Source: Carallia brachiata (Eukaryota; Streptophyta; Magnoliopsida; Malpighiales; Rhizophoraceae). From it: a stretch of 64,000 bases of DNA. Within the stretch, counting starts at the first letter, position 1, and each line of letters begins with the position of its first letter. Where the stretch lies: positions 4,283,295-4,347,294 of the forward strand of contig JADCRB010000002.1 of the NCBI GenBank assembly GCA_021464245.1. Reading direction: 5' to 3'. A program made the position numbers and the translations under genes. Under the pieces are notes generated by a model. That model ran no database searches, was not told where the DNA came from, and worked only from the letters and a program-made list of their open reading frames with translations. Below are positions 35,682 through 47,838 of the stretch, in pieces.

Positions 35682-37113
35682 GGGTCCGTTTGTTTGTAGA
35701 GAAAAATAAAATTCTGGAACATCATTTGCTGAGGATAATGAAATTCTGAAATGTCATTTTCTGTTCCAGTGTTTGGCTGTGATATTGAAAATATTTTTCT
35801 GTATTTGGTGAAATTCTGTAAAATGAAATACAAAAAATTTAACTTTTTGTCAAATTTCCCCCAACAAAGACGCATAATCAAATTAACTCAACATGGCCAC
35901 AGCTAGCAGCAACACGAATTGGAGTTCTGCCCATTGAATCTAATTGAATTTAAATCTAGTTTTTCAAAGGTACTCCACAAAACCTCCATCAAGTCCACTC
36001 TGTTTTTCTTTGCTGTATAGCGCAAAACTTTGTCCTTTGAGACATCAAGTCGACGACCATAATTAATCAAGATGTTACAATGTCAAAGTTCCCTACTTTT
36101 ACAGTTTGGGAGACCAGATAACTTCCATCTGAATTCTTATAGTTCACATCTTCACCAAAATCAATCAATCTAGAGACCACGGTTGCATTAGCAGATGACA
36201 CAATGGACATTAGCAGTGTCGCGAATCAGAACCCAGAATACCCATAAAATGGAAAAACTGATGAAAAAGATGAACACACAATAGGGTCACCTGCTTATAA
36301 ACGACCTAATTCAGAATTAAACCCATACAGACCTACAAAATTAATAATCTAATCAACATCAAATCAGACAGAATTACTTAAAACAAAACAGCAAAACTTA
36401 AATAACGAAAAAATTGGCAGGTGAAGAAGAACATGATTTAGAGTTAGGGTTTGGAAATTAAGAGGTTAAAAAAAAAAAAACCAGTGGATAGAACATGAGT
36501 TAGGGTTAACAATATAGAAAACCTAGTGCATGAGGATTGATTCTGAAAAAATTTTGATTTAGGTTTGGAAATAGACAATCTATAAAAGGTTGGTAAAGCA
36601 TAAGAAGGAATATAATTTGGGGCTTTAAGAAGGAAGGAACAGGAAAAAAAAAAAAAATAAAGAAGGAATTGAGGCTTGAAGAGTAGGGTTCTTATACTAG
36701 ATATGATTCAGACCTTGAAGAAAGAATAAAATAAAATAAAATAAATCAATGAAGAAGATACAGTCTAATCTGGAATATGATTTGGGGCTTGAAAAATGAA
36801 TGAAAAAAAAAAATGAATTGAGTGAAGAAGAAGGATTTGGGGCAGCAATCACCATGATTCATTTCTCTTAGATTTCATCTCTTTTTGCCTTTCGATTTGT
36901 TTACTCTCATGCGATTATTTTTTTAATCTCAGACGATAGTGGAAAGTGACATCCGCTCATTTTGAGCGGATGCCGTTTTCCCCAAAAAAGGCCTAGTTTT
37001 TCTTGTTGACTGTAGGTGATTTTACGTTGACTATGCTTTTTCCCAGTGCCAAACATCGAAGTATGGGGACAACATTTTCCTGAATCTCATTTTACGCTCA
37101 AACAAACACACCC
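35682..37113. mobile_element. PIF/Harbinger-like non-autonomous element carrying a gene fragment, 1432 bp
   Basis: Inserted in exon 3 of AKR copy D. Ends read GGGTCCGTTTGTTTG and, inverted, GGGTGTGTTTGTTTG. A perfect 3-bp TAA flanks it (35679-35681, 37114-37116). The empty site is seen in copy E near 49049, where AAGCTGT is followed by a single TAA and ATGGATGCC. The 3-bp TAA/TTA target and GG-starting ends fit PIF/Harbinger. Inside is an ankyrin-like fragment and no transposase. Confidence 0.75.
35885..36215 (-). pseudogene. Captured ankyrin-repeat gene fragment
   Basis: Minus strand reads VSRLIDFGEDVNYKNSDG, then GNFDIVT and a stop; after a frameshift RVDLMEVLW, then SMGRTPIRVAASCGHVEL. 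The last piece is a clear ankyrin core (G-x-TP-x-x-x-AA-x-x-GH). The series recalls plant ankyrin proteins of the VAPYRIN kind, but I am not sure of the subfamily. It is enclosed by the element's ends, so it was probably captured. Confidence 0.6.
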
Positions 37114-37845
37114 TAAATGGATGCCCTTTTCCTGGCATAACTTCCTTAGATTCTTCTGCTGCCAGTAGGAGTTTGATGCGAACCACACCAAGAATGGTGA
37201 AACCTAACACCAATACGTTGTCAACACACTTTACAAAGTTAAATCAGATTCAACAAAAAAGAACTAAGACTCGTTGTCTATAGTGGAGACAAAAACCAAA
37301 GTTATGAGTGGAACCAAAACTCGATATCTATAAAAGTTATGAATTAAGGTTATAACAATATGAAAAAGTAGAAATCACACTCAAGAACAATTTGAGATGT
37401 AAATGATAAGTTTGATTTGTTCACCACAAGACTAATTTGATAAGATCACAAAGTTCTCAACAGAACAAAGTGTGATAGTTTTTTCCTTCCCAATAACTCT
37501 CTAGCAAATTCTACTGTTTGTAAGGCTTTAACAAGTATTTATAGTCTTCAGAAACCCTAGAATTAGAATAAGCTTCACCTAAAAATTTTCTAAACAAGAA
37601 TTGAGTTTAACAAGTAAGGTACAACTCTAATCCTCAATTTGTGTAGATTAACTAAAACAAAGGAAACAAAACAAATCTTTTTAAATTAGATTCAGCCAGC
37701 CTTAAATAGAATAGTGGCACATATAATTAATCCTAAATAACAAAGATTGGACATTAATAAGCAAAATTAACAACATTAGCAATGCGGCGGCCTTCTGAAG
37801 GTTTAATGATCTTTGCGCAAACAGCCTTGCATCGTCAATCTTGCG

Positions 37846-38761
37846 TAGGATTGACAATGGGAAGGGTCAGGGGCAGGGATGGCCCCCCCATTCCCCATAC
37901 TTGTTTATTACCCTCATCCCTTCCCCGTCTTCGTCTCTATCGAGTATGAAATTTTAATCCCTATCCCCATCCCTGTTGGGAAATAGGGATTCCCGTCCCC
38001 GCTCTATACCCGTCTAAATGAAAATTAAAAAAGTTATATATTTTCACTACTCAAATTACTTGATACTCGTGGTCCATGACAAACCAATTGCTTATATTAC
38101 AAACATCCTTTGACTTAAAAATATAATGAATAAGTGATCTACACATATTAAAGTTTAAATGCACGAGTTTTATATTAAGAATTAGTAATAAAAATTAAGG
38201 TCCTCCAACTTGATGCACAATGTATAGAAGAATAATAACACTATTTTGAAAATGCTATATTGCTCAAGTTTATAACAAGCATTGAAGCTATATTGCTTAA
38301 CTTTATATACTGATATAATGACACTATTTTAGAAGATGCTGACATAGAAGAATACTTTAGGCAAATTGCATTCAACGTTTCAATTACTGTATAATACTAA
38401 AGTTTACAACTATATTTTATAAAAATATGGATCACATAGAAAAAACCTAATAATGAAAAATTCAATAAATGAAAAATATAGAAACTTCATCACATGATTT
38501 TAAAATTTTTCTTGTCTATTTTTTATATATAGTGTTGAATTTCTTGCAATGTTAGGAAGTTTAACTTCATTTATAACTTCTTAAACAATTTATTATCATA
38601 TTTTTGGCATGTGTAAACTCATCCCCATCCCCATACCCGCTAAAAAAAATACGGCGATTCCTGATTCCCACCCCGTTCTCTGGTTAACTAGTTTTAATCT
38701 CATACTTGTCGGGACGGATACGAGTAATCCCCGATGGGCATGAGTAAAATTGTAATCGCTA
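37846..38761. mobile_element. hAT-like element nested in the LTR, 916 bp
   Basis: Interrupts the left LTR; the right LTR lacks it. Flanked by ATCTTGCG (37838-37845) and ATCTTGGG (38762-38769), 8 bp with one mismatch. Ends TAGGATTGACAAT and inverted TAGCGATTACAAT. Subterminal regions are rich in CCCCATCCCC words. No transposase frame. Confidence 0.7.
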
Positions 38762-39705
38762 ATCTTGGGCTTAAATTAAGTTAACCAGATCTTATTCTTT
38801 TTTGTATAAACCCAACCCCTTGTATTTTGGTCCAACTAGTTTCAAATAGTCCTTACAAAGATTGATGCATTCTCTTAACTTTAGCTATTGTGATTGGATC
38901 ATCCTCAATATGTAATGGATCAAGATTGTTTGCACTGTTGCTACCTTGATTCTCATCATTTGCCCCTTCTCAAAAAGATTTGTCCTCAAACTACTATCAC
39001 TTTTCTTTTTAAGTTGCTAACAACACAAGTAATTGACCAAATAATTTTTTTTTTAATACAACCAGAACTTTTTTTTCTTTTTTTAACTTGCTAGAAAATA
39101 ATAAAGATTAACTTAAATAATTACTGTGACACACAAAAAGGGTTTAGAATATGTGGACTAGAGTTTTTTCTCTTTTCCCTAATCACGACAAATTTTGAGT
39201 GTTGACTTTAAACGCATTTTTGATTAAAATACGAATTGAATTGATTTTTGGTCAAAACATAAAAGTTGTAACTATATATGTTAACTTTCAAACTCAATTT
39301 GAATCACTCAATTTGGAGCTATTTAGAAGAAGTTATAATGAAAATGCCGAGCAGACATCAAATTTGGCGAATAGAACACATAGAAACCCACAAACTCAGG
39401 TTTTTCTCTTTTTCTTTTTTTTTTTTTATTAATTTCCAACAAAGAACACACAAACAAGGAACAAAGAACACATTATGGTATTTTTTTTTGGATTTTCGGG
39501 TATAAAACACAAACAATGAATCAACGACACAAATAAATTAAAGATACGTAACTGATGCGATAATGACACAAAGAACACGACACAAAAGAAACAAAGACAA
39601 ATAAACACATATCTAGGGTTAGGAAACAATGCAAACATAAGAACAACAATCAAAACAAACTTTGGATACGCAAACCTGACATAAAACGTAAGCTTTGATA
39701 CCAAC

Positions 39706-40559
39706 TGATGAGAACCACACCTAGAACGATGAAACCCAATACCAATACATTGTTAACACACTCCAAAAAGCTAAATCAGATTTGATAAAAGAGAGTCGAA
39801 ATACGTTGTCTATAGTGAAGACATGAACTAAGCTTATGAGCATAATCAAGACCTAATTTTTATAAGAGATATGAACCAAAGTTATAACAAGATGAAAGGT
39901 AAAAATCACATTCAAGAACAATTTAAAATATGAATGATAAGTCAAATTTATTCACCACAAGATTAATATGATAAGATCAAAAAAATTTTAAAAGAACAAA
40001 GTAGGATAATTTATTCCTTCTTAGTAGCTCCCTAACAAATTCTGCTACTTCTAAAGTTTTAATAAGTATTTATAACCTTTAGAAACCCTAAAATCAAAAT
40101 AGGATGCACCTAAAAAACTTTGTAAACAAGGATTAAGTTTAAAAAGGAAGGTACAACTCTAATCCTTAATTTGTGCAGATTGACTAAAACAAAAGAAATA
40201 AAACAAATCTTCTTAATTAAGTTCAGTCAGTCTTAAATAAAATGATGAAACATATAATAAACCTTAAATAACAAAGATTAGATGTTAGTAAGCAAATCAA
40301 CCCATTAACAACGCAACCTTCTTAACGTTTAATAATTTTTGTGCAAATAGCCTTGTATCATCAATTTTAGACTTAATATAGGTTAACTAGGTCTTGTTTT
40401 TCTTATATAAACTGAACCTCTTGTGTCTTCGCCCAACTAACTTCAAACAGCCCTTACAAAACTTAATACATCTTTTCAGCTTCAGCTCTTATGATTGAAT
40501 TACCCTTAATATGTAACGGATCATAATTGTTTGTATTGTTGTTGCGTTGATTCCCATTA
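39706..40559 (-). repeat. 5-prime LTR of the LARD-like element
   Basis: 854 bases; aligns with the left LTR along its length once the nested hAT-like element is removed (leaving about 861). The two LTRs differ at many places, so the insertion is not recent. Confidence 0.75.
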
Positions 40560-41594
40560 GGGTTCATCTCCACCTTGTCAAAATAAGACATAGGAGTAAT
40601 CAAAACCAAAAAAACCCATGAATTATATGATACAGAAATGTTCAAGCTTAATTTTCCATGAATATCAGTGATTGAAAGCGTGGGACAAACGATGTCGCTA
40701 TTTTGATGCTATGTTTTGATTCGTGGATGTTATATATGATTGAAAATTTAACTTCTCTGGCATTGACACTTTTTTTATTTTAATTTTGTTAATGGTTTTC
40801 TGACTAAAATTTAAATTTGAAATTTATTTTTAATCCTACAGATAACACATATGACATTGAGTCAAAACTCATTAATTGGAAGCAATGAAAATTACTCACT
40901 TGGTTGACAGCCGGCGGGGATTCTTGCAGTTGCAAGTAAACTTTCAATTTTCTTGCAGATGAAGTTGCCAACTCCTAATAATTTCGTGAGGCCAAGCTAC
41001 TGGCATTCCTCCATGGCCTTCCAAATGGTCTCAAAGTCCATTTTTAGAATGTCATTTTTTCCAAACGGTAATTGGGAGCCCGGCTTCATGCAGGCCGGAA
41101 AATGTATCAGATATAGGTCATCGTATTCCAATCCAAGGTTCCTGAAACAATTAAAGCAAATAATTCAATGCATCTTTTCTTTCCGAGTACACTGGAAAAA
41201 GCAAAAAAAAAAAAAAACAGATAGAGAAAAAGAAGGAAAAATAATTGTTACAGTGAGACGTAGTACTACTCGAGAGTGTTTTGGAGGGCGGGGAAGACAA
41301 GGTGGCGGTGAGCATCGGCGCAATAAAGCTTTGAGGTGATGAAAAGCTCGTCGCGGGAATGGATCAGACCACGTTGCAAGGTCTCGGCAATGGCTTCGCC
41401 AAGAGGCTGCTCCGACTGGTATAATGCAGCCGTGTCGAAGTGCCTGTAGCCAATTTCTATTCCTTGGAGGACAGATTGTTTCACTGCTTCATTTCTGGAA
41501 CCGAATGGGAAGTCAGCTGTGCCAAAGCCTATTAGAGGAATGGTTTCCCAGTTGAGCCCAAAGGGGCTTCTGGAATATTGATCATCTTTGCCAT

Positions 41595-43016
41595 TTTCTT
41601 CTGGATGTTGCTAATTCTGATTACAAATGGTTGGGGTCTATGAGTGGCATCCAAAGTTACATTGCCTATACTCGTCATTAAATTAATGGAAAAAGTTACA
41701 GCCTAATAAACAGTAGTCCGACAAAATGTACATAAAGTAATAAGTACTGTATTTTTAATAAAATATTTATATTTTTAATAACAAAATTTTATCATTGAGT
41801 TTTTTATTATTTAAAATATTTATCTTGTTATTAATAATTATTGAATAATTACTTCTAAAATAATTTATTGGACTGTTTTCTCAGAGAGCAAAACCGTTCT
41901 CTAAATTAAATTGGGCCTGCATTTTTTTTCGCTGAGGTGTTAGCAATAGGTGAGTTCTCATTAGCGTACGGAGAAATAACTTTGTCAAGGATAGCGAGGC
42001 ACTCGGCCTATTCTCATTATTAAATTGGGCCTGTAATTTCCTTTTTTATTATCCTTTTTAGTTTCGGTTCTTGTGGATGCCAAACTGCCAGTCCTCCCAC
42101 GATTAGGGCTTTTAAGCTAGCTGGGTCACACGATGACATTTTTCTTGTCAAAAGATGGAAGATAGGACCAGTAAGTTCTAGTGTGAGTGACAGAAGTTTG
42201 TTATCGTTTAATTAGAGATCTTGAATTTGAGTTTCTGATAATACAGACGTGTTAAATACTTACTGGGAGACATTTGCCGCCCTTCGGGGTCCTGCTCGAA
42301 TCGGTGTAGATTAATCAGCCCATTGAACTGGATACTGAGCTGTTTTAGACAAAAAAAAAAAAAAAGATGGAAGGCAGGTATTGCCAAAAAAAAAAAACAA
42401 AAAAGAAAAATAAGACGGAAAGTTGGTGTCACCTAATTTTCTGATAAACAAGATTATATTAAGTTCTCTCACTACTGCATCCAGCAAGGGGATGTGAAAT
42501 TAGTGACATTGGTTGTCCCGATTTTTTACTCTACCAATCCACAGTGTTGATTGGAACTTTTAATCGATAATAATCTACTTATTTTACAACATATGTTTGA
42601 TTTTTGTGCCACCCCTCGTCACTCCTGAGACGCCGTGCAGATAATCAGGTAGATTAACATGTATTTTAACTTGACTTTATGTTGCCCTTGCATTCAAAAC
42701 CTTCCGAATTTAATTATACAAATACGTTTAGTGAGATATGTAATTAATTTGATAATATTTAATAATTTATTTATTTTTAATTATTTCAAATGTAATACAT
42801 TTATTACCATCTAATAATTCAAATTATTACATATCTATTGCATTCTTACTTACAGGTGTTCATAAAATAATTTCGAAGCCTCCAACATAGTTCTTATTTA
42901 TCTCTTCGTTTATCTTTTATTTTTTTGAGCAAATCTATTTCTTTATCTAGTCGAGGGAGTCAGTCGGAATAATACATTCATATATATGCCATCTAATCCA
43001 ACACTAGACCCTCAGC
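41595..43016. other. Upstream flank of AKR copy D, non-coding
   Basis: Shares blocks with the upstream flanks of the other copies, for example the segment around 42590-42680 with TTTGATTTTTGTG and GACGCCGTG, and GGGCTTTTAAGCTAG near 42105. It lacks the LINE tail. AT-rich 41700-41890. No gene seen. Confidence 0.55.
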
Positions 43017-43521
43017 TTTTTGTTGTGTACTGATCGTTCGAATTGATGCCATCATTGCCATTAGAATTGTACAAGATCGGTCGGTCTGACTAATTTAATT
43101 GGTCACCGACTAAAAATTTAGTTTGATTTATATTAATTTTTAATAAGAACTTAGACGAGTTAAAATCGATAAAAGTTAGATCAATTAGATCAGTCTAAAC
43201 TAAATTAAAAATTTATAAATTATAATTTGGCCTCAAAATTTATTTAAATTATAATTTAAATTCTAAATTTAATTCAAAATTTTAATTTAATATTAAATTG
43301 GATCAAAACTTTTAACTTAGTTTTTAAGATTAAAAAATATTTATAACTATTATTCTTTTATTTACTTATATATATATATATATATATAATTAAATTTTGG
43401 TTCAAATACCGATTCAATAGGTTGAATCAATTAAACTTTAAATTACTAATATTTCCTATTCAATAATTGGTTCAGTTCTGACAACGTTGGATACCATTAT
43501 TGTTTTCGTTAAATAAAAAGC
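43017..43521. repeat. Insertion flanked by 11-bp direct repeats
   Basis: AGACCCTCAGC occurs at 43006-43016 and 43522-43532. The C-side flank (about 23315) has CCCTCAGC once, running straight on into ATTTTGATTAC. The inside is related to the repeat at 57300-57730 (AATTATAATTTGG, GGTTCAGTTCTGA). Eleven bases would suit a Mutator-type target, but I cannot match the ends. Confidence 0.5.
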
Positions 43522-43532
43522 AGACCCTCAGC

Positions 43533-44499
43533 ATTTTGATTACAACTTTCGAAACAACCAAAAAAAAAAAAAAAAAAAAAAGAATAGACTATGGATATTT
43601 GCAAGACGTACTCCACCAAATTAGTAGAAACCTCAGTGCTTCAATTAACACTTTATGAAATTAGTACAAGAACCATTCCCTTATAAATGCCTTATGGGCT
43701 ACAATTTCCTGCCCAATTGACATTATCACTCGCAGTAATAGTATGATTAATGATTCGGGATCTTCTTTTGCATTGTCTGCGTTCAAGTCCCCATGTTATT
43801 GATCTAGCTTCTTATAAAGAGGAATTTGTCAAGGCATAATTAAATTGGTTCTGAAAAAATCAATGAATTTGTAATTTGCTAACACCGAGGCAAGGCATGT
43901 GAAAGGCTCACTCAAGCCAATAGTACTCTCTGGTTGTGGATTTATTTTATAAGAGATGATTAAATGACGATAATAACGAGTAATCTTTAACTTCAGTCCG
44001 CAGGTATGATAACTAACATATATAAAGTGTACCATTTTTCATCTTAAAAAAAGTTAGTAATGACATTACATTTGTTTGATATTAGTACATTTGGGTAATT
44101 TACATAATTCATTAACCAACCTATCATTTGTTTTCATTTCAATTACTCAACTTTAATTTTTACAATCAAATCATTCGGCTCCAATTTATGTCAATTTAAT
44201 CACTTTACTCTAGTGGATAAAAAATTATAAGATTCACCCGATAAAGATTATATTTTTATGCAAATTAAATCTATTACATTTACAACTTTTAAGGTGATCG
44301 TATGCCGAAATGTTTTTTTTTTTTTGGGTCTAGTTGGAGTGAAGAGGGAGGGCTTCATTATCAATAAGTGCTGAAGTTCAAAAGCTAGATATTACCCTAA
44401 GTTTTATACGTCATTTAGGATTCATTTTAAATTACACCATGCTACCGTAATGACAATGATTTGAAAAAAAAAATTGTTTTTCTACATTTTTTATTTTTA
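43533..44499. other. Duplicated flank of AKR unit D, non-coding
   Basis: Aligns in places with 23320-23720 (GCATTTTGATTAC, CCAAATTAGTA, GTACATTTGG). A 21-A run lies at 43560-43580 and a T run near 44310. No gene seen. Confidence 0.5.
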
Positions 44500-47400
44500 G
44501 AATTTTGCACCATGACTTTGGGATCGATACCAGGCATGTCAGTCGGGACCCATGTGAAGACCTGGATGTGAGATCATAGAAAGAGATTATGTTGTCTTTG
44601 ACCTTTCTTTCTAATCTTTCCCAATCTATACGGTTTTTGGGATCGTTCGATGCCGGATAGATAGAACAAACTCTTCGACCAGCACACCTTGATCGTCTCG
44701 TTCGTCAAGTCAGTAATCGAGACTAGCCACATCAATAATTGGTTGCTTCTCTCAGCTTTTTTAATCCATATGACTTGAGTTTCCAAGTTCACTTCTGGGA
44801 TCCCTTGACTTCTCCAATTCCCCTAAAGTGGGGAATTTTAGCTTCAGTGTTTTATAGATACCACAACATTAAAACTCAGCCCCCAAGTGTCCAAGTGTCA
44901 TATTATAGAAAAGGGGAGGTCACAACGAGCTAGAGCTTAGCCGAGCTCGTAGTGGGGGCTATCCCTAACACCACTTGGAGTCTAATATAACCTGGAGGAC
45001 ACACGACTTCATTGATGAATCCATAGAGAGGTAAGTTGGCTGCTCGAAGGTCATCTGCTTCATCTTCATTTGTTCGAAGGCTTTTGCATAAAGGATGTCC
45101 ACCGAGCTTCTCGTATGCACCATCACCCTCTTAACATGAAACCCATCAAAGAGATATAAGGAGCAGGTCGTCATGAGGGTATTCAATGTCTTGAGAGTCA
45201 TCGTTAGTGAGTATGATCGGGTAATCATCACCACTTTCCTTGTATCTCTTTTGTTGGATATCAAGCACTTATTGTTGAGGAGAAGTAGGGGCCCCTTGTG
45301 CACAGCTCAAGGGTCCGCCTAGGATAACATGAATAGTGCCTCTAGGAAGGGTTTTCTCTGGCAGTGGAGGCCTTCATTCTTTATTACGACCTCTATGCTG
45401 GCAGCGGCCTTGAGGTTTGCCCTGATCACGCCCTGATTCTTTCTCTCTCTTCGGAACGGAGAGTCTTGGATGTATTCTTATAAGTAGTCTTGTCTGATTA
45501 GTCTCTCTACCTCATTGCAAAGGCTAATGCATTCATTGGTATTGTGGTCATGATCGCAAGGAAATTGGCAGTACTTGTTCATGTTCTTTCGATTTGATTT
45601 GCCTTTTATTTTGGATGAGGCAAGTACTAGATTCTTATCCTAAACTTCTAACTGCACTTCTAAAATAGGCACGTCAAGGTGGCATAATTGGAGCACCTTG
45701 TCTCTTCTGGGTGGTTTTCCCTCAATACAAGATGCCTCCCAGAGGGAATTGAGCTCTTGGAAGAATTGTTACCCTTCTTTCCCCATCGTTTCTTAGGTCG
45801 TTTATGGTTCTCTCGCATCGAACGCTCTTCGGTGATCTAGGACCTCAAGAGCTCATCCTGAGCTCGATTAGCTTATTCAGTGTTGATGAATCTCTCAGCT
45901 TGGGTTATGAGCTCGTCGAAGTCTTTTGGTGAATTCTTAGCCAAAGACAATGAAAACTCCGATGGCTGCAAGATTCTAATGAATATGGTGGCTGATGTTT
46001 CAAAGGTCAAGTCCTCAATGTCTACCATTTATCCGTTAAACCGGGTCATATACTCTCACAAGGACTCATCCTCCCTCTGTTGGAGTGGCATCAAGGCGGT
46101 GGAATTCTTCTTCTACCGCTTTACTAGCAATGAAACTAGCGATAAATTGCTCGCCAAATTGCACAAGACTTTTAATAGAGTAAGAGGAGAGAAGAGTACC
46201 ATCACTGAGTGGGTCCTTTGAGAGTTGTCAAAAAGGCTTAGTATGTCGTGGTGTCGGAAGCAGCTTACGTTGATACGTGTGTCTTGAATCGGCCCCAATG
46301 TTCAACTGGTTTTGTTGCCCATTGAACTTATCTAGCACTGGAGCCTCCTGAATCTCTTTGGAGATAGGCAACTCTAAGTTTTGATGGGATCCTTTCTATA
46401 GAGTTTGCTTTGACCCTTATAATGTTGCAATTGGAGCCTGCATGCCCTTTGATTGCTGTGAAACTTGGTCTCCTGGAATCAGATTATCCCCCTTCCCCGA
46501 TGTGACTACTCGGCCATCCGCAGATTCTGTTTCATTTGAAACAGACGTGGCAAAAGTTTTTGTGGTGGGCTACTGATACTCAGGCGCATACGAGGGGTCA
46601 GACGAGGAGTCGCTGCCCTAAGTTGGACGGGATGCATGTCGCTTCCTTTCCTGGTGTCCTGACAGCTGAGCGTCGCGCTCTGCTACATACATGGTTTTCA
46701 ACTCTTCCTTCCTCTTGCAGGTATGCTCATTGATTCTGGACATTGCCCTCCTAATGCTGCGGGGCATGGGTTTGATCTCCTTCTTCTGTCACAACAGTTT
46801 GCTACGTTGAGTTTTTTGGCTTTGGGTTGTGATCCCCGAGGCCGAAGTTGCTTGGGACGCAAGGAAGACATTTAATGTTGCATAGATGTCCTTCATGCGA
46901 CTCTCTAAGTTGTCAAATCTCTCTATTGGGGCATTCTTTGAGATGTAACTTGTCGACGCTCCCTCATTTACCCGGATCCCTGCCTAGTGAGTGGCAAAGG
47001 CCTAGGAAAAAAAGAGAGATTAATTTTGTTGACCTTGGTCACCATGCGAGGGATCTGGAATGGTTGCATGTCACTGATTTGGTGAAGAAGATAAGAGTGA
47101 TAATGTAACTGGGTCCATAGGAATGCCATTGAGGCTTTTTCATTAGGAAAAAGAATTAATCTTTGGTTAGAAACAACTTATCAACAAAAAAGAAGAGAAA
47201 GAAAATGGCAAAGCCACACGGATTCTTTCCCACAGACAACGCCAATTGATGGTTGTTTCTATCCGTGCCCAAGTGCCGTAGCGCCTCGCGTATGAACTTG
47301 CAAAAATGAACTTGGGTCGGGGAATGCCCCGGTTAGCACTCTAACGCTCAAGTTAGTAAGGGTCTTGAGGAAACAGAGGAGGCCCAGTGAATCCCTCATG

Positions 47401-47838
47401 ATTAGCCTGTGATGTCGAGGCTCTTGAGGTGGGTGCTCTATCAGTGTGCAGTGATGCTTATGAGGATGTGTATGTCTGTGATGTGAAGAGCAGAGATGTT
47501 ACCTGATGGGTTAAGAAAGTTGGAGTTGGATAGGTTGGTGTCCAGAGTCCTCCCAGGGAGAGAGGCCTATGGGGTTTTATACATGCCCGTCTATTGGCAG
47601 TAGTTTGATATTTAAAAAGACCAAAACTCCACGCATAATAGATGTGATGGGTGTCTGTCAGTGGGAAGCTCAGGGGATTGGTTGCTAGGGTATGGACCAC
47701 AACTCCCTAACTAACTCTCGTGGGCAGCTTCCAGCCCCGAGGAGCGGTCAACTAGTCCCCAAGCTATTAGCAGGCCTTTGTTGGACTGCCCAACAAGCCC
47801 TGGCATAAGGCCTAAGGTGTGGTGGGCTGTGTCCATCA
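44500..47838 (-). mobile_element. Gypsy element 3 (same family as element 1), truncated
   Basis: Minus strand, in order: LTR 47247-47838, primer-binding site just left of it, gag at about 45400-46500 (SLREYMTRFN, CQFPCDHDHNTNEC), protease at 44965-45303 (VHTRSSVDILY, catalytic Asp lost) and the start of reverse transcriptase at about 44500-44560 (TDMPGIDPK). It is cut there and has no second LTR. It lies within what would be intron 3 of AKR copy E. Confidence 0.75.
47247..47838 (-). repeat. 5-prime LTR of gypsy element 3, with primer-binding site
   Basis: 592 bases, starting TGATGG and ending CCATCA. Left of it, minus-strand TTGGCGTTGTCTGTGGGAA (47227-47245) is a primer-binding site of a form common in plant gypsy elements. 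The LTR butts directly onto the copia LTR relic at 47839. Confidence 0.7.

Larger units (their letters stand above)
37174..40559 (-). mobile_element. Non-autonomous LTR retroelement (LARD/TRIM-like) in AKR-D exon 3
   Basis: Two LTRs, 37174-38958 and 39706-40559, start TGATG and end near CATCA or CATTA. Internal region is only about 750 bases. On the minus strand it has a primer-binding site complementary to initiator Met tRNA (TGGTATCAAAGC, 39692-39703) and a purine tract (GAGAAGGGGCAAA, 38959-38971) at the other end, but no protein of a retroelement. Flanks GAGTT (37169-37173) and GGGTT (40560-40564) are a 5-bp duplication with one mismatch. Confidence 0.8.
35568..41594 (-). pseudogene. AKR copy D, shattered by two transposon insertions
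   Basis: Exon 1 at 41270-41594, exon 2 at 40900-41141, and exon 3 in three pieces at 40560-40573, 37114-37173 and 35568-35681. Exon 4 was not found. Exon 1 has lost one base near the GSTGK segment, exon 2 has a stop (TAG) at the CQ-stop-LGL position and an extra base near its end. Exon 3 is split first by an LTR element (37174-40559) and again by a PIF/Harbinger-like element (35682-37113). Otherwise it resembles copy A closely, including [11 protein letters not shown]. No protein expected. Confidence 0.85.
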
